In this document: positions 36,795 through 50,100 of the stretch, piece after piece
Numbering within the stretch: position 1 is the first letter of the stretch
Layout: every line of letters starts with the position of its first letter
Assembly: GCA_020746105.1 (NCBI GenBank)
Contig: CM036617.1
Span: forward strand, 142,193,845 to 142,257,844
Origin: Trogon surrucura
Lineage: Eukaryota; Chordata; Aves; Trogoniformes; Trogonidae
Direction of reading: 5' to 3'
Length of the DNA stretch: 64,000 nucleotides
Program-made: the position numbers and the translations under genes
The notes under the pieces: generated by a model
What the model was told of the DNA's origin: nothing
Seen by the model: only the letters and a program-made list of their open reading frames with translations
Database searches by the model: none

Positions 36795-36954
36795 CTATAA
36801 AATCAACCGATTTATCCAACCAAGGCAAAATTTTCTCACAAAAGCTGTCGTTCACAGGCACTCTCAGGAAATGGGATTCTGGAATAAAATCGGGCTTTGG
36901 ACAAGTGTTGCTGGCGTTCAGAACGTAGCCAATATCATTCTGCTGCATCAGCTC
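36795..36954 (-). CDS. DUSP16: DUSP16 coding exon 4 (phosphatase domain, general-acid loop)
   Basis: This exon encodes residues 179-231 and the first base of Glu232. It begins ELMQQNDIGYVLNASNTCPK, the second strand and loop of the dual-specificity phosphatase fold, and continues through HFLRVPVNDSFCEKILPWL to SVDFI. Asp214 in VPVND occupies the general-acid position of the family. The acceptor is TCCTAG and the donor is ATAG|GTGAGA. The exon enters in phase 0 and leaves in phase 1, matching its neighbours. Sequence agreement with human DUSP16 as I know it is almost complete. Confidence 0.97.
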
Positions 36955-39728
36955 CTAGGAAAGAGAGAAAGATTAAGCTTAGAGAAGTCAAATGGTGCTT
37001 TTGGCACGTCACACGGCTAAAGCCCAAACTGAAATGCATGTTGGAATCCCTCTCGCTGGATTAGGGGCATGCTTTTGAGAAAAAGACAACTCCTCAGCTT
37101 TTAATTCTTACACTAACTTTTAATGAGACACCCAATGTGTTCAAATAACACACGCACTGCAAAGCACACAAAACCAAAGTTAACGAAGAACAGAAATAAT
37201 GGTAGAATACTTTCTGCTACTACGAAGCATCCCTTCCAGCAGAGTCAGTGTTTTGCTGCTTTGGTTTAAATGCCCACTGTGCAAGCTGACAAGGTAACCA
37301 AACACTTTCCACACGTAGCTTGCTGACCCGAAAGCGTGTTTTGTGGATCACGTATCTAAGACTGAGCTTGCCTCATCACAAATATTGTTGAGAAACGCGA
37401 AATGAAGCGGATGCCTCCTGCAGTCACCTCTGAAAGTGTCCTGGACTTCCTTGTTTCTAAGGCAACATGCAAAACTCACTCAAAACCTTGAGAGAAAGAA
37501 CTAAGACCTTGAATTAGACCATTTCATGCAGCACGAACTGCAGTTTTATAGGAGTTCTGCTTTGTAGTTTACAATTTGGTTGCCCATATTTCAGTGTTCA
37601 GTCTTTAGTCCTCTTGCATCTCAAAAGAGATTGTCACAGCAACAAACAAACAAAAAAAACAAACCAACAAAAACCATAAAAGTCAACTGTACTTTTTACA
37701 TAAGTCAGGAAAATTTCATGACTGCAAATAAAACAGACATCTCTCTTCTACAACTCGCCGTACTCGTTGTATTTAGAGTTTTGCAAAGTAACACCTGTTG
37801 CAGTAGGCACCTTAAGTGCTAAAACATGCAACAAGTAAGTACTAGAGAACTAGAGATGGCTCTACCAAAACCATCCAGTCATCCGCAAGTAAGCGTCTTC
37901 ACACAGAAAAGCAATTAAGCAGGCCAGGGTAATACTCATCAAACAACTTTTCTGGTCCAGGTATGACTTGGCAGTAAGTGACACCCAAAACTGTGCTTTG
38001 ACAGTAGTTATGCTGAATATGAACACTGGGGAGCTTTTGGCCAGATTTCTATGGAAACTGATGTCTGAAACTGAACTGAAACATAAAAAAAGCCCTCAAA
38101 AATCTGACTTTAATCCTTTTCCTTTTATGGTAATTATATGAAAAAGGAGAAGTTACATCAATTCACAGAAGCAGTAGCAATTCTTACACTGCAGATTTCA
38201 ACTAGAGATCTACCAGTATGAAAGTAAGAGCTAGGAAACCAAATGGTCGCTTCTTCCCCATGTGTATTTCTTTTTCTGCAAGCATAAAGATGTTTTGGTG
38301 AGGAGAAACTAGGATGTGGCTGCTTAGCTCAAGAGCTGGAACTCTCTATCTTGTTCAGAGCAGAGCAGTCTAAATAACACGGGACGTGGAGTACACAGGG
38401 GCACCATCCCTATGTCACGGTGTGTATGTAGAAGGGATGAAGACACACACACTCGCTGCAGAAATTAAATGGACTGCAGAGAAGAAGAGAATCCACAGCA
38501 GTCATTTGCAGAAGAAAGTACATAAAGTCCAGCCAGCAATGGTTGTAGACAGGGAATTTATACGGAGCTCTGCTAGCCAGCTGAATTTTGTTTCCTACAG
38601 CAAAACGAGCAGCTCCTCCAAACTTTCAAGTCCCTCAGAGTTGCCCCAAGGTGCAGACACCTCCAAATAACGAGCATATATTATATCATAAACACACCCA
38701 TCCAAGGGGAACAGAAGGTGACAAATTACTTGCAAAAGCAAATCATCAGGAATATAGTTTGCAGCCGAAGGAAAAAAGAATAGAAAGCGCTGCATATGTA
38801 AAAGTAAATTCTCAGCCTTATTGCTTCTTACCCTGGTAGTAGTTTCCCAGGTCAGGCTCCCAGTAAAGCTCAGCTTCTCGTCAATGACAACAAATTCCAC
38901 TATGTCCCCGACTTCCACCTCTCCCCTCCTTCACATCTCCCCAACTCCACCAGCAAGTTCCCTTCAGCCCCATGTGCCTCTCAGAGCCGACTCCGCCACA
39001 CCCTTCTTTACTATATTTAGCTCTCACGCACCGATAGACCTACAAGTTTGAAAGTGAGAGTGCGGAAGTAGAGGAATATTTGGAATTATCTCAAGAGGGA
39101 AGACATTGGGAATGGGGTTCTTGGCTCAGGGGACCAGCCACCGCTCTACCAGCAGGAGCTTAGGTGTGCAAGGGAGATCTCCGATGCCCAGAATCTCCGC
39201 CTCACTGTCCTGGGCTACGCAGCTTTCCCCTCTTCGGATGCCAAGCTCTTCAACATCAAGTGCTATGAAATAAATACATGCTTTAGACGGCTCTGTTGAA
39301 ATACTGCCCTCAAACCAGTCCAGTTCCTGTTGTAACCACTTAAAGGCGAGCGAAGAAAAACTAGAAATAGCAGGTACTGAAGTACAAGTGGGGTCACGAA
39401 CTTCATCATGTATAAAGGAGGGAGGCGATGAAGGTACCGCTAACAAACAGACTGCCGTGATGCATGTTTGCTCAGAATACAGCTGAAGGGGTGCTGGCAG
39501 GCTGATGAATTTAGAAGAAGAATAGAAAACATGATTTATTTTAAAGCATAAGCGCTGGTGGGCCACGCAGTCCAACCATCACGATTCCACAGTTAACACA
39601 AGGGTTTTGATGTGGAATTGATTATTCAAATGGGAACGAGAAGGCTGCAAGATGCCAAGCCTGAAATCTCCGAGCCAGAAAAACACCCAAAAATGTGTTA
39701 GTGCTTGTCTTTGAGACTGAGGCTAAAG

Positions 39729-39745
39729 AAAAAAAAAAAAAAAAA
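39729..39745. repeat. A17 homopolymer
   Basis: A run of 17 A flanked by AAAG motifs, in DUSP16 intron 3. Confidence 0.8.
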
Positions 39746-40848
39746 GAAAGTCATGCTTCCCTCTGCTCTAAGGTATCAATCATTCCCTGTGCAACACGCT
39801 CCAGTATAATAAGCGTAACAGTGCCTTCATTGTAAGGCACCCAAGAGGAAGACGTGAATTATGATGGGTGGAAGATCCAGAAATCCTAATACTAACAACT
39901 TTGTGAAAAGAAGGTAAATGCTCTTTTGTCAGCCTATTTACATTTTATGACTTGTTTAATCTGAAAATTAACGGCATCCTAAAATGTTATTTTGTTCCAG
40001 GAAATAAAAATCCAGGTCTGGAAGAAAAGAAAGAGAATAGTTATGTAAGCAGCAAAGCAGAAAGTTTTACAGTTTAAATGCCGGTACTAAACATGGGATG
40101 GAAGTAGGAGGCTTGTTCAGGCCCATAACCACAGGACAGGTTTTTTTTTCTGTTACACTGACTTTCAGAAAGGACACTCTTACTCCCACGTAGGTTAGAA
40201 TTTAGTTTGCCTCTCTTTCACAATGAACAACAATGATCTTCTGTAAAATTAAGTATTCTCTTACAATGCCACCAATATATCACACTGAGAAAACAACCAC
40301 AACAGATCACACCAAGACCCAAAAACGGAAACAAACTTTTCTGTTAAAGCTTCTACGAGGTTTTCAGTATTTCAACACTGCAAAAAAAATTATGAACCTT
40401 TTCAGAATTGAGCACTTAGAAAGAAACGTGTAAAGCAAAAATATAAAAAAAAAAGTCTTTTAAGACTTTTCCAGAGCAACCATTAATTTTGCCAAAGGAC
40501 ACAAACCAAGCGTTTGTGCTTGCCTAGCTTTCGTAAATAAAGTGTTATCAGCAGAGATATTAATGGCAAAGAGCGTTAGTATTCTTAAAAGGTCAGGAAT
40601 ACAGGCTGTCCTGCAACAAGACAAGCATTTCCCTACCTGTACACTCAAGAGATAAGCTTATAAGATCCTGAAAAGATGTGCTCATCTTGATAAAACATGC
40701 TGAAAATTCACATCTTTAAATCATTAGGTTGAACACTAGTGCAAATAAAGAGTGCTTTTTGCAGATATTTTTGAGACATTTTAATTTTAGCAAAATCAAT
40801 ATATATATGGTCAATGGAAGTCACAGCATTTGAATGCAAAAATAAAGT

Positions 40849-40884
40849 CAGTGTATATAACTTGTATAACAGTGTATATAACTT
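40849..40884. repeat. 21-bp tandem duplication
   Basis: CAGTGTATATAACTT starts at 40849 and is repeated exactly 21 bp later at 40870, with GTATAA between the copies. Confidence 0.8.
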
Positions 40885-40920
40885 TGGGGAATCTCTCTAA
40901 AATTTTCAGGAAATTATTTT

Positions 40921-40940
40921 AAACAAACAAACAAACAAAC
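40921..40940. repeat. (AAAC)5 microsatellite
   Basis: Five perfect AAAC units in DUSP16 intron 3. Confidence 0.9.
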
Positions 40941-42729
40941 TGATCTTAACAGAAAGCTGACTTCTTGTCCCCAGCAGTCAACAAACCAGCAAGGCCATTA
41001 AACCAGCTCCTGGACTGTCTTAACTGAGATAGAACCTACTTATCCCTGGTGGGTTTTTTTGGTTGGTTGGTTGTTTTTTTTTTTCCTTGCCCTTCCCTTT
41101 TGAACATTCTTCACTTCCCAGCTTTCTTACCATGTATTGGTATTTCTGGGCACTCAAGGGAGTAAGAGTCTCCCCAGGCTCCTCCAGAAGCAGAGTGCTG
41201 ATGGGAGATCAGCAGAGATCGGCTGCCCGTGTTGCTGATATGCTGATGTCTGGCTACAAGGATTTTATTATTTGTGTTTAATCTGTTTTTAATTACTTAG
41301 TTCCTGATGTCTTTTGTCTGGGGACCACAAATCACTTTTGTGATAGGAAAAGTATCAAGCTGCTTTGACATCCATCGTTAAACGCATCAGGTTTGAATTG
41401 CTGACTTGCTACCTGGCAGTAAAGACATGGAAGATTTTAAAGGACCGAGTAAATACAATGACTGTGGATGATCCTCCATAGAAAAGATTTTTCTGTGCAC
41501 TCTGTTAAAGCACAGTTACCTTCTACATGACTGCTTGTGTGGCAAAAAATCCCCTTAAAACCATTGCGAAAAAAATCTAGAAGTAGCCTATTAATGGCCA
41601 GACTGGGATGGAGTGAAAATAGAAGAAAACAGTGCAAAATACAATAATGGTTAAAGTACCTGAATCTGACCCGATTACAGGACCATTAGGACAGCTCCTG
41701 TCTTAAGCTTTATTATACATGGATAGAAAAAACACAAGTAAGTCCCGCACATAATTAAGGAAATACGCTAGGGTGACGCACTTCTCCCCTCTCCGCCATC
41801 CATCTACTTAATGTCAGATTATGGAGGCTGTTGGAGATGCAGTTCATGAGTAAGAGTGTCAGGTATTATGGGAGGCAAGAGGGCACTTGTAGTAGAAATA
41901 ATAAAAATTCCCTTGTGAAGGGACCCAAGACGCAGACTGTAAGCAATACGAGTTGGTCTCCTCATGGAGGCAACCTCTGTGGATATGCATAGGAATGTAG
42001 ACCTGTAGCAATCTGAGAAAAGCTTTTAGTCCAACACCCTACCAGCGCTATATTTGATGACTTTGCTGACTATTTCAAGTATATGAAATTATCTTGGGCT
42101 ATTCTGTAGGAACAGAAATTATTTAATGCACATGTATTTAGAAACAGTAAAAGTTTCTTAGTACAGTGCTACCACAAAAGCTCATTTTAAATGACCCCAC
42201 TGATTGTCCAGGCCTGAACATTTTATTGGGTGTACAAAGATTTTTCAGCAGTCCCTAATTATACAATTCAAGGTTATTTAAGTGCTATTTTTCCAGCACT
42301 TGAAGGAAATACTAAAAACCAGACAATCCTTCTTTGTCCTACTGTAAGCATTCATCTAATTGTGTTAACATCCAAGGCCTGCCAAAACAAACCAGCCAGA
42401 GCTATGCATAGGAAAGTACCTGACCTGCTCTAACGGCGGATGTGATAGTTTGCTTGATAGGTTACTGCGGAAGGTACCGCATCGGCTTCTCCGAGACGAA
42501 AGAGAAAGGAGACCAAGCTTCATATTACGGTGGCACGTGGATTAATTATACGGTCTGTGTACCGTTAGTTCACACATAGCTTTCCATGGCTTATGCACAA
42601 ACAGCTGTTGTCTCCATCTACTTTAGATGTTCTTTAGCTGCAATGACGCAGTATGACAGAAGCACGGACGAAGACACACGGAGATTATATACTCATCCAA
42701 ATACACAACATGATACCCAGAATGTTCAC

Positions 42730-42893
42730 CTTGTTGAGGACATCCCGCTGACACCCAAGGTAGAGATGAGGCAGGATTCTGGTTGGGCCAACGTTGGAGA
42801 CAGGTAGGCAGGGTTGAGAAATGCAAGTAGGGATGAGCGTGGACTTTCCTTCACAGAGACCAGGGAAAGAGCTGGAGAACTCAGCAAATCCAC
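42730..42893 (-). CDS. DUSP16: DUSP16 coding exon 3 (linker and start of phosphatase domain)
   Basis: The reading frame of this exon is seen only by splicing. With the last base of exon 2 it encodes residues 124-178, GGFAEFSSSFPGLCEG, then KSTLIPTCISQPCLPVS, then NVGPTRILPHLYLGCQRDVL and NK. This is the end of the rhodanese/CH2 domain, the linker, and the first strand of the phosphatase domain (ILPxLYLG). The acceptor is TTCTTCTCACAG and the donor is AACAAG|GTGAAC. Open frames listed by translation alone here run in other frames and hide the exon. It joins phase 1 to phase 0 exactly, and the resulting protein has the length I recall for the human one. Apparent differences from human include SSS for SRC and His for Asn in ILPxLYLG. 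Confidence 0.96.
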
Positions 42894-43113
42894 CTGTGAG
42901 AAGAACAGCACGTATTTAATTTACACGCAGTGTTGTAGGCACGTACCAGTTCTTGGAAAGCAGCATTTGTTTCAGGAGAAGAGGAGGTGATACGGGGCAG
43001 CAGGAAAGCCTTAACAGAAAGTGCCTCTTCCAGAGGTACCATGACTATGAGGAACCATCCATCAGCAGGCAAAACCTGGCTGCATATTCCCACTCTTCGT
43101 GGAACATTTTCTT

Positions 43114-43139
43114 TCTCTCTCTCTCTCTCTCTCTCTCTC
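43114..43139. repeat. (TC)13 microsatellite
   Basis: About 13 uninterrupted TC units. In the DUSP16 transcript this is a GA run some 220 nt upstream of the exon 3 acceptor. A C/A-rich low-complexity stretch follows at 43200-43265. Confidence 0.9.
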
Positions 43140-43695
43140 CATTCTTCAGAAGTTTTTGATGCTTCTTCCCATTCTTAATGATATGTGGAAACGAGACTTA
43201 AAAAAAAACAAAAAAAACCCCAAAAATCCTACCACCAACAGCCACAACACCCACCACACCAAAAGCACACACGTGTTTTCCTCTCCGCCCTTGCAAGCTG
43301 TTTTCTAAACACCTCCTCCTCTATTAGGTCTGTAATTAGACTTCACTAGGAAAAAGTCATGTTTACTCTATTTGGCAGAAGCATCAATAAGTGGTTATTA
43401 ATGGTAGTTTTAAAAATCCTACATTATTATTATTTTTTAAGCTGTTCCATAATTAATATAGTTCATCCAGCACACTGGAAGAGATTTCATCTTTCAAAAC
43501 CACACCAACCCAAGGCTTCTCCACTTCAGGTGGGGCAGGCAAGGCAGAGGGAGGACTACAGGGGAAGACCTCACCCAGCCATGGACTCCGCTAGCAAATC
43601 ACCACAAGCCCCTACCTCCCTTTACTGCTAGCTGGCTCTTCATCTGCACCAGTTAATTAGCTGCTACCCGTATCATGGCTCCACGACCATTTCAG

Positions 43696-44115
43696 AGACT
43701 CATAGACTGGTTTGAGTTTTGGAAGGGACCTTAAAGGTCACCTGGTCCCAACGCCCCTGCCATGGGCAGGAACACCTCCCACTAGACCAGGTTGCTCAAA
43801 GCCCCATCCAGCCTGGCCTCGGACACTTGCGGGGAGGGGGTTTCCACAGCTTCTCTGAGCAACCTGCTGCAGTGCCTCACCGCCATCAGAGAACTTCTTC
43901 CTAATGTCTAATCTAAATCTAGCCTGCCCCAGTTTGAAGCCATTGCCCCTCATCCTGTCACTACAGACCCTTGTAAAACAGTCCCTCCCCAGCTTTCCTG
44001 TAGGCCCCCATCAGGTACTGGAAGGCTGCTATAAGGTCTCCCTCATGCTGCCTTTTCTCCAGCCTAAACAGCCCCAACTCTCTCAACCTGTCCTCGTACG
44101 AGAGGTTTTCCTATC
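43696..44115 (-). mobile_element. CR1 LINE 3' fragment
   Basis: The + strand reads AGACTCATAGACTGGTTTGAG, then GGAAGGGACCTTAAAGGTCA, then GCCATGGGCAGGAACACCTC and CACTAGACCAGGTTGCTCAA. This is the reverse complement of a CR1 tail. Translated on the minus strand it gives broken pieces of the RT C-terminus (RGNGFKLGQARFRLDIRKKF, then a frameshifted continuation). The 5' part is absent. It sits in DUSP16 intron 2 in the same orientation as the gene. Confidence 0.95.
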
Positions 44116-47100
44116 TTGGCATTAAACCACTCAGGAAAACTAGAGTGCAATGACCATTAACACATTTAAATCCACCTAAAATATGTTCCTTGGCTGTTTC
44201 GCCATCAGCATGACACAACTGCTACAGAACATGAAGGCAATAAAAAGCGAGGCCGAGATCACTCTAGACACAAATACAACACAGCTCAAGTTCTATTTCT
44301 GTTTCTGGCTTGATTAGTCCCCAGCTTCCCTCCCATCACAAGGACTGAGTTATAAATCTGTGCTACCAACTGCGGTCCAACCGGCCTCACCTACAGTTAG
44401 ATAACAAAACCAAAGAAACCTCCAAGCAACGAACTTACACTTGAACTAAACATGTTCTCACAAAAACTAGCTAGTTTTTTCCAAGCCTAGCTGAACCCCA
44501 AGCTCAGCTTATTCTCATACTTCATCTTTGCAAACTAGTCTGAAGAAGAACCAGAGGCAGCTGCTTAAATCAGTGTGTTTCACCGTTTAAGTCAACCAAA
44601 CCACAGTGAAAGTCCCCAGCTATTTCCTCACATTAAAGCATAGAGACAAGCAGAATTTTACCTGAAGGAGGAGTAATTATAACCTGTTCAGAACGAGGCA
44701 CATTTTTATCATCAAGGAAGTGAAGTATTAATGTACTAGACCTGCCAAACTATGTTCACTATTAGTACAGTTTGAAGATGTGAATTAAAATTATTCAGGA
44801 AAAAGATAATATATTGTTTTGTCAATGCTTGGATTACCATTGTTTGAATTACGCCTATTCTTTGGATTTTAAAAACTCTCATCTCTAGCAAATATAAAAA
44901 AACCCCACAAGGTAATAGTCATGTGTCTAACAGCCCATTTTATCTAATAAATTAAAAAGCCAACAAACAGTTTTCAGAACGAAAGTTTTATGAACAGCAA
45001 TTCCTGTTCAGTCTCCTGACTTACTTGCCTGCCCCCTCCCTGCCCCCTCTCAATTAAATAAATTACTCGTCTATTTTGTTAAATAAGTGATTTTAGACAA
45101 CCACGACGATGCTCATCATGAGGATATGAGGGTGAGTTTGGAGGGTATGGGTTGGGGGAATAACGGGAAATAAAATATCAGCCTTTGATTTCATTTGCTT
45201 ATTCTTTACTTCTTGAGAAGCTTGTTGGCTGCTTTCTGGATCCTGTCTCTAACACAGCTGGAGATAAGAGAAGTGACTGTCCTTCCTTACAAAGAAGCAG
45301 CACAAGCAAAGAAAAGCACATCTGTGCTTTCTTTGCAAGAGACTACATAGGCAAAGTTGAGCGACAGCAGCAGAAGAATTTTCCCAGCTACCTACACACT
45401 GGTCTCACTTCTGTATGAACACTGCAACAAGAAATTAAGCAAGAAGCTAATAAGCAAAAAAACATTACGAGATGCTGGGAGATGGAACCCACACTCTGTC
45501 ACTGTAAGTATAATAAGCAATTTTTTATTTTTATCCTGGGGCTTTGTCAAGACAAATTTGAAGTGATTCAAGATTAGATGCTTCAACACTTCCTCTGGTA
45601 CATTCATCCTTTCAAAGCCGCGATTCTTCTATCTACTTATACTTTCCTAGTAACATGTTGCTTCCAAATCTTTACAATGTGGGACACAGTAAAGTGTCTC
45701 AACACCATAAAATTCTCAAATCAGCTAAGTCTGACATTATATTACCCATCTCGACACATGCTTCCAAGTGAGCCCTCCTCTCCTTTGAATATATTTTAAC
45801 CTTAGTTATCAGTAGTGAGCTGACTTGAAAAAGCATGAAATCAGTGGCTTGTTTCAAATATTCATCTCTTTTCCTGGTCATCTTCTATAACCCTTTCAAA
45901 AAGCAGGTTCTCAAGAAATCTGGCTTTTATTTATGGCACTCACAATAAGAAAACCATGTTCTAAATCAGCATATGTTGAAAAATTGCTTTAGAAAAACAC
46001 ACAAACAAACCCCTACCAACAAAACACACTTGTATATGCATCCTGCTCAACTACTGGTATCTTTTAGTGCAACAGGGGTCTGGAACAAGTACAATCACTG
46101 AGCTGTCATGTCATTATAAGACCTAAGTTCTACTCTAAGAAAGTGCTTCTGCTGTAAATGAAGCAAAACCAAAAAACAAACTTTAAACACTTGGAAAATT
46201 AATTTAGTCTGCAGATGGGGGATAGAGAATAGAAAATTGTCCCTTAAAAGAAAGATGGACAGGTTTAGTTTCAAATTCCTTAATTTGAGGATGATCTCTG
46301 CATCAAAGCAGATTTAGGCTTTAAATCTTCTTACCTACCTCAGCTGGAATAGTGCTATTGACAGCACTGTGCAGTTTGTTTTAATAAGAGGAAACACACT
46401 TTTCTTCTGGAGCTACTTTCTAAATAACACCCTTTCTCCCATCACTACTCTGGCCTGTGCAAACAGTAAATCAATCACAAGAGCATGCTGAAACTCTGGG
46501 GGGGGGAAAAAGTAATCTCTACAGGTCATTAACAGAGCTACTGAGTTAATAAAGTTTCAGTGAAGTTTTTGATAAATCTAACTAAGCCCTGGAAATAGGT
46601 GACTGACAAGTAACTCCAAAGCATTCTCTCCTAAATAGCTATGAACCATACAGGTTTTCAGTGTCTTGATGGTGAAGCTGAGCTGACACAACTCTCTTGA
46701 CATTCAACAGGAGGAAACCGCTTCTGGTCTATTTGAATATTATGGACAGAAGAAGGAGGACTTTTATGTATTATACATATAACTAAAAAGAATCTCCCCC
46801 ACCCCCTACCCTCCCTGAAGGCTTTTGATGTTTTTCACTCTACTTATTGTCATACTGATAAATGGAAGACTCTTCCATCACCACTCATGCAATGGTTCCA
46901 TTGTATCTGAAAACTGATGGTTGGGCAGGATAAGCACCACAATGCATTTCCTCCTTCATTTTTAAACAGGAGGTTGCTTCTGTCATGACTGCACATATAT
47001 CAGTCATTGAATCCTTTGGCTGGTAGCAAGTAGCTAACAGTGCTCTTACGTCTCCCTTACTTGAGTAATAGGCCCTACCCAAGTTTGACAGAAAAAAAGT

Positions 47101-50100
47101 CTTTGGGGATGATGCTCCATTATGGGAGCAAATTAAAACAATAGGAGACAGAAGTGTTTTCAGAGTTTACCATGCAGTATGTTTTCCAACATGTAGGTGA
47201 AATATATCAAAGTAGCAGTAGTAGATTGTGATGTTTGGGTCTTCCCTTATGTTTCTGAGGCAAGACCCAGCTAATTAAACTGCCCGAATTTTATATGATC
47301 TATCAGAAGACTGCAAAGTCCTGTAACTGTCCCAGGGTAACTCAGCTCATCTTTAGGTAGCTTGCTAAGATGAAGAGACTAGGGAAAAGACTGCAGTTTT
47401 AACCGAGGGGCAAGCATCCTCTGGCTGCAGCACATCTGAGGAGCGGCAGTGCCGTACCGCATTCCCCTGCTCTCTCGTTCTGTTCGCTTCTTGTGGCTGC
47501 AACTCACACAAGAGTTTCGTGCCAAAAGCTGTCAGTGGTTCTGCAGCCAAAGCCCTTGTGCATGTGGCAGAGAACCCAACACCTCCTAGGTCTTGCCAGT
47601 AAAGCCCATGTCTCTCGCTTACAAGCCTCCACATCCATTAGCAGAAATTTGGCAAGACCCAGTAAACTACTCAATTACCCTGTTGCTATGGTTCTGCACA
47701 GTGGTGGCTACAGACTTCCCTTTGATCAGACATTACCGCTTCCTGACTACGACTGTGATTGTAAAGGTATGATCATTAAAGGTATCCTGGTACCAAAAGT
47801 TTCGGCTCCCTTCTCAGCCAACTCAGGAAACAAAGCAGGGCCAAAAACCCAGAAGGGATGAAAAAGTTTCAGCAAAATTCCACAGTAAACATTATTCTTT
47901 CTCATAGATTCCCTGCATAAAAATCCTCGTATAAATAAAACTCCCAACTAACTTTGCCAGCAGCAGGAAGAGGAGAGGGAGAGAAGCTGGGATCAGGTGG
48001 CAACAAGAGACAGCCAGAGAAATATTATTGATTTGGCAAGAGCTACCTTGCATTGAAGGAACAGAATCCATCCAGATCCTTATGACCACTTAGTTTAACT
48101 ACCATCAGAGACAAATCCTAAATCAATACAGAGGGATAACTGCTCAGAAGCACAAACATTTCCATCAGCTCATCGCCTGCGTTCGTTCTATGGAAACAGA
48201 CGAGGAGCACTCCGCAGCGCTGCCGCAGGGACAGTAGCTCTGTAAAACACCACGGAGGTCTGCAAGTGAGAGGTCAGTTATGCCCTAAGACTTAATACAA
48301 AATTGTGAAGTGCAGATAGCTTTTTACCGGTTTTACCCAATGCTCAGTAAAACCGCTCCAGTTAAATGACACCACAACAGGACATAAAACTGGCAGGGGT
48401 AGAGGTGTGTGAAATGGTAGATGCTTCCTATGCTCATTCCCTGTTACACTGGTTTCTCTTTCTCCTCCCTGTTTTTATATTTGCTTCAAATGGGTCAAAC
48501 CACGCAGAGATGTAACCGATCAAAATTACACAAGACCATTTCTCAGGAAGCATACTCATTCTGAATTAAAAAACTAAAAGCATTTTTCTTTGCTTACAGA
48601 AGGTCAAGTACTTGTGAGACTGATTTGGCACAGAGAAGAGTAAAAAAAGTTAAGCAGACACACCAGTCCACTACGAATTCAGTTTTAAAAATGCAAGCAT
48701 TGTTCTTTATTCACATCCACAAACAGCCCTTCCTCACACGTACATAGATTACTCAGATTTGGCTTTAGGATGCCACGGCCAGTCCAGTGAATTTGCCGTT
48801 ACTGAGCAGGTCGATACCTGCCATGTGCCCTGCACACTTACCCCACCCACCAGCCCAGTATCCCCTTTGCTCTCCTGCCCTCCACCTCCCTCCCAAACAA
48901 CTTCCTTTTCTGTAGGGTTCTGGGAAGGGAGGAGAATGCCATTTTCTCCTTCTACCGGCTTTCAAAGTTTACCTCCAGCAGCTCGCTGATGCTTAACATG
49001 ACTTAGTGCAGTAACTGAGCTGTTGGCTGGTGGCAATTGCCAACAGTTACATTAGCCAACCAGGACTGCTTCGGTGACATCTCCCCCATCCACACGTTTC
49101 TAAGCCTTTCCTTTGCGTGCGTGTTGAGTACAGCTCTGATGTTCCCTCATATGTTCATCCCACATCTCAACCTGCATGTGTTTCTAACATCGATCATGAG
49201 GCAATCTTAATATTTCTTTAAAGCTGCTCTTAGAATTGTGGTTGAAAGGGCTAATTCCATAATTCCTTTCCATGCTCGCATGCTTGCGGAGATCTGCAAC
49301 AGAAGTTTTTCCCTTAATCATCTGGAGATAGCTGCTCTTGCTAATCAGGCAAGTGCACAATGACAAAGTGCAGAAAGGAACAGAGACCTGACTGTACTTC
49401 AGAGATAAGGTGGATCAAGGTTGGGTGTGAAATTGAAGCAGGGCAGCTGACGTGCCCACAACCCTGCAGTGAAGATAGCTATATAACTGCACAAGTATGG
49501 ACACAACTCGTACAAAGACGAGCGCTCCATGCACATACAAATTCTAGCAGTGAAAAACTTAACCAACAAGCTTACCCTGTATTTGTTCTGGACGGATTTC
49601 TCACTCCTTGTTTGCAAAGGCAGTCATGAAACGTAAGTTGGAATGGAAGAAAAATGAGAGGATACCTGTTCACGTCACTTCATGTGTTTCTTGGAAGCCC
49701 CTGAGCTAAAACTCTAAGGGGAACCCCAGCAACCACTTTTCACACCCAGAGCCTGGCAGCAAAGCCGAGGCAGAGGGGAGAAGAGATTGAGCTAGAGAAG
49801 AGGTTGGTAACGGAGATGATGGTCTCGGCCAACTTCTACAACCAATGGAGACCAATTCTGAAAACCAGAAGAGCAGCTTTCTACTTTCACACTAGACAAA
49901 CATGTTTTTCAACCAATATGAGGGGCGGTGGGACCAAAAACCCCACCTGCCACTGGTGCCCATCTCAGAGTAGATCCTTGGCAGCTACGGCAGCCTCAGC
50001 TCCCAGGGGACCTTCTTGCACTGCTGCCGCCCAGGCGACACTGCGGCGTGGTCACACCAGCAAATCCACAACCAGTTCAGCTCAACCCGAAACTACTTTC

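Larger units (their letters stand above)
36955..42729 (-). other. DUSP16 intron 3, 5.8 kb
   Basis: This intron lies between coding exons 3 and 4. It contains an A17 run (39729-39745), a 21-bp tandem duplication (40849-40884) and an (AAAC)5 microsatellite (40921-40940). An open minus-strand frame at 39126-39575 is discussed among rejected items. No recognised gene. Confidence 0.82.

Noticed and set aside
39126..39575. 149-codon minus-strand open frame in DUSP16 intron 3
   Set aside because: It is one of the longest unexplained frames. It has no recognised domain or convincing splice borders, and frames of similar length occur elsewhere in the window by chance. A conservation or protein search could reopen it.
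42726..42911. Minus-strand frame MLFFSQVDLLSS... over DUSP16 exon 3
   Set aside because: Wrong frame: the exon read in the phase set by exons 2 and 4 gives the conserved DUSP16 sequence instead.
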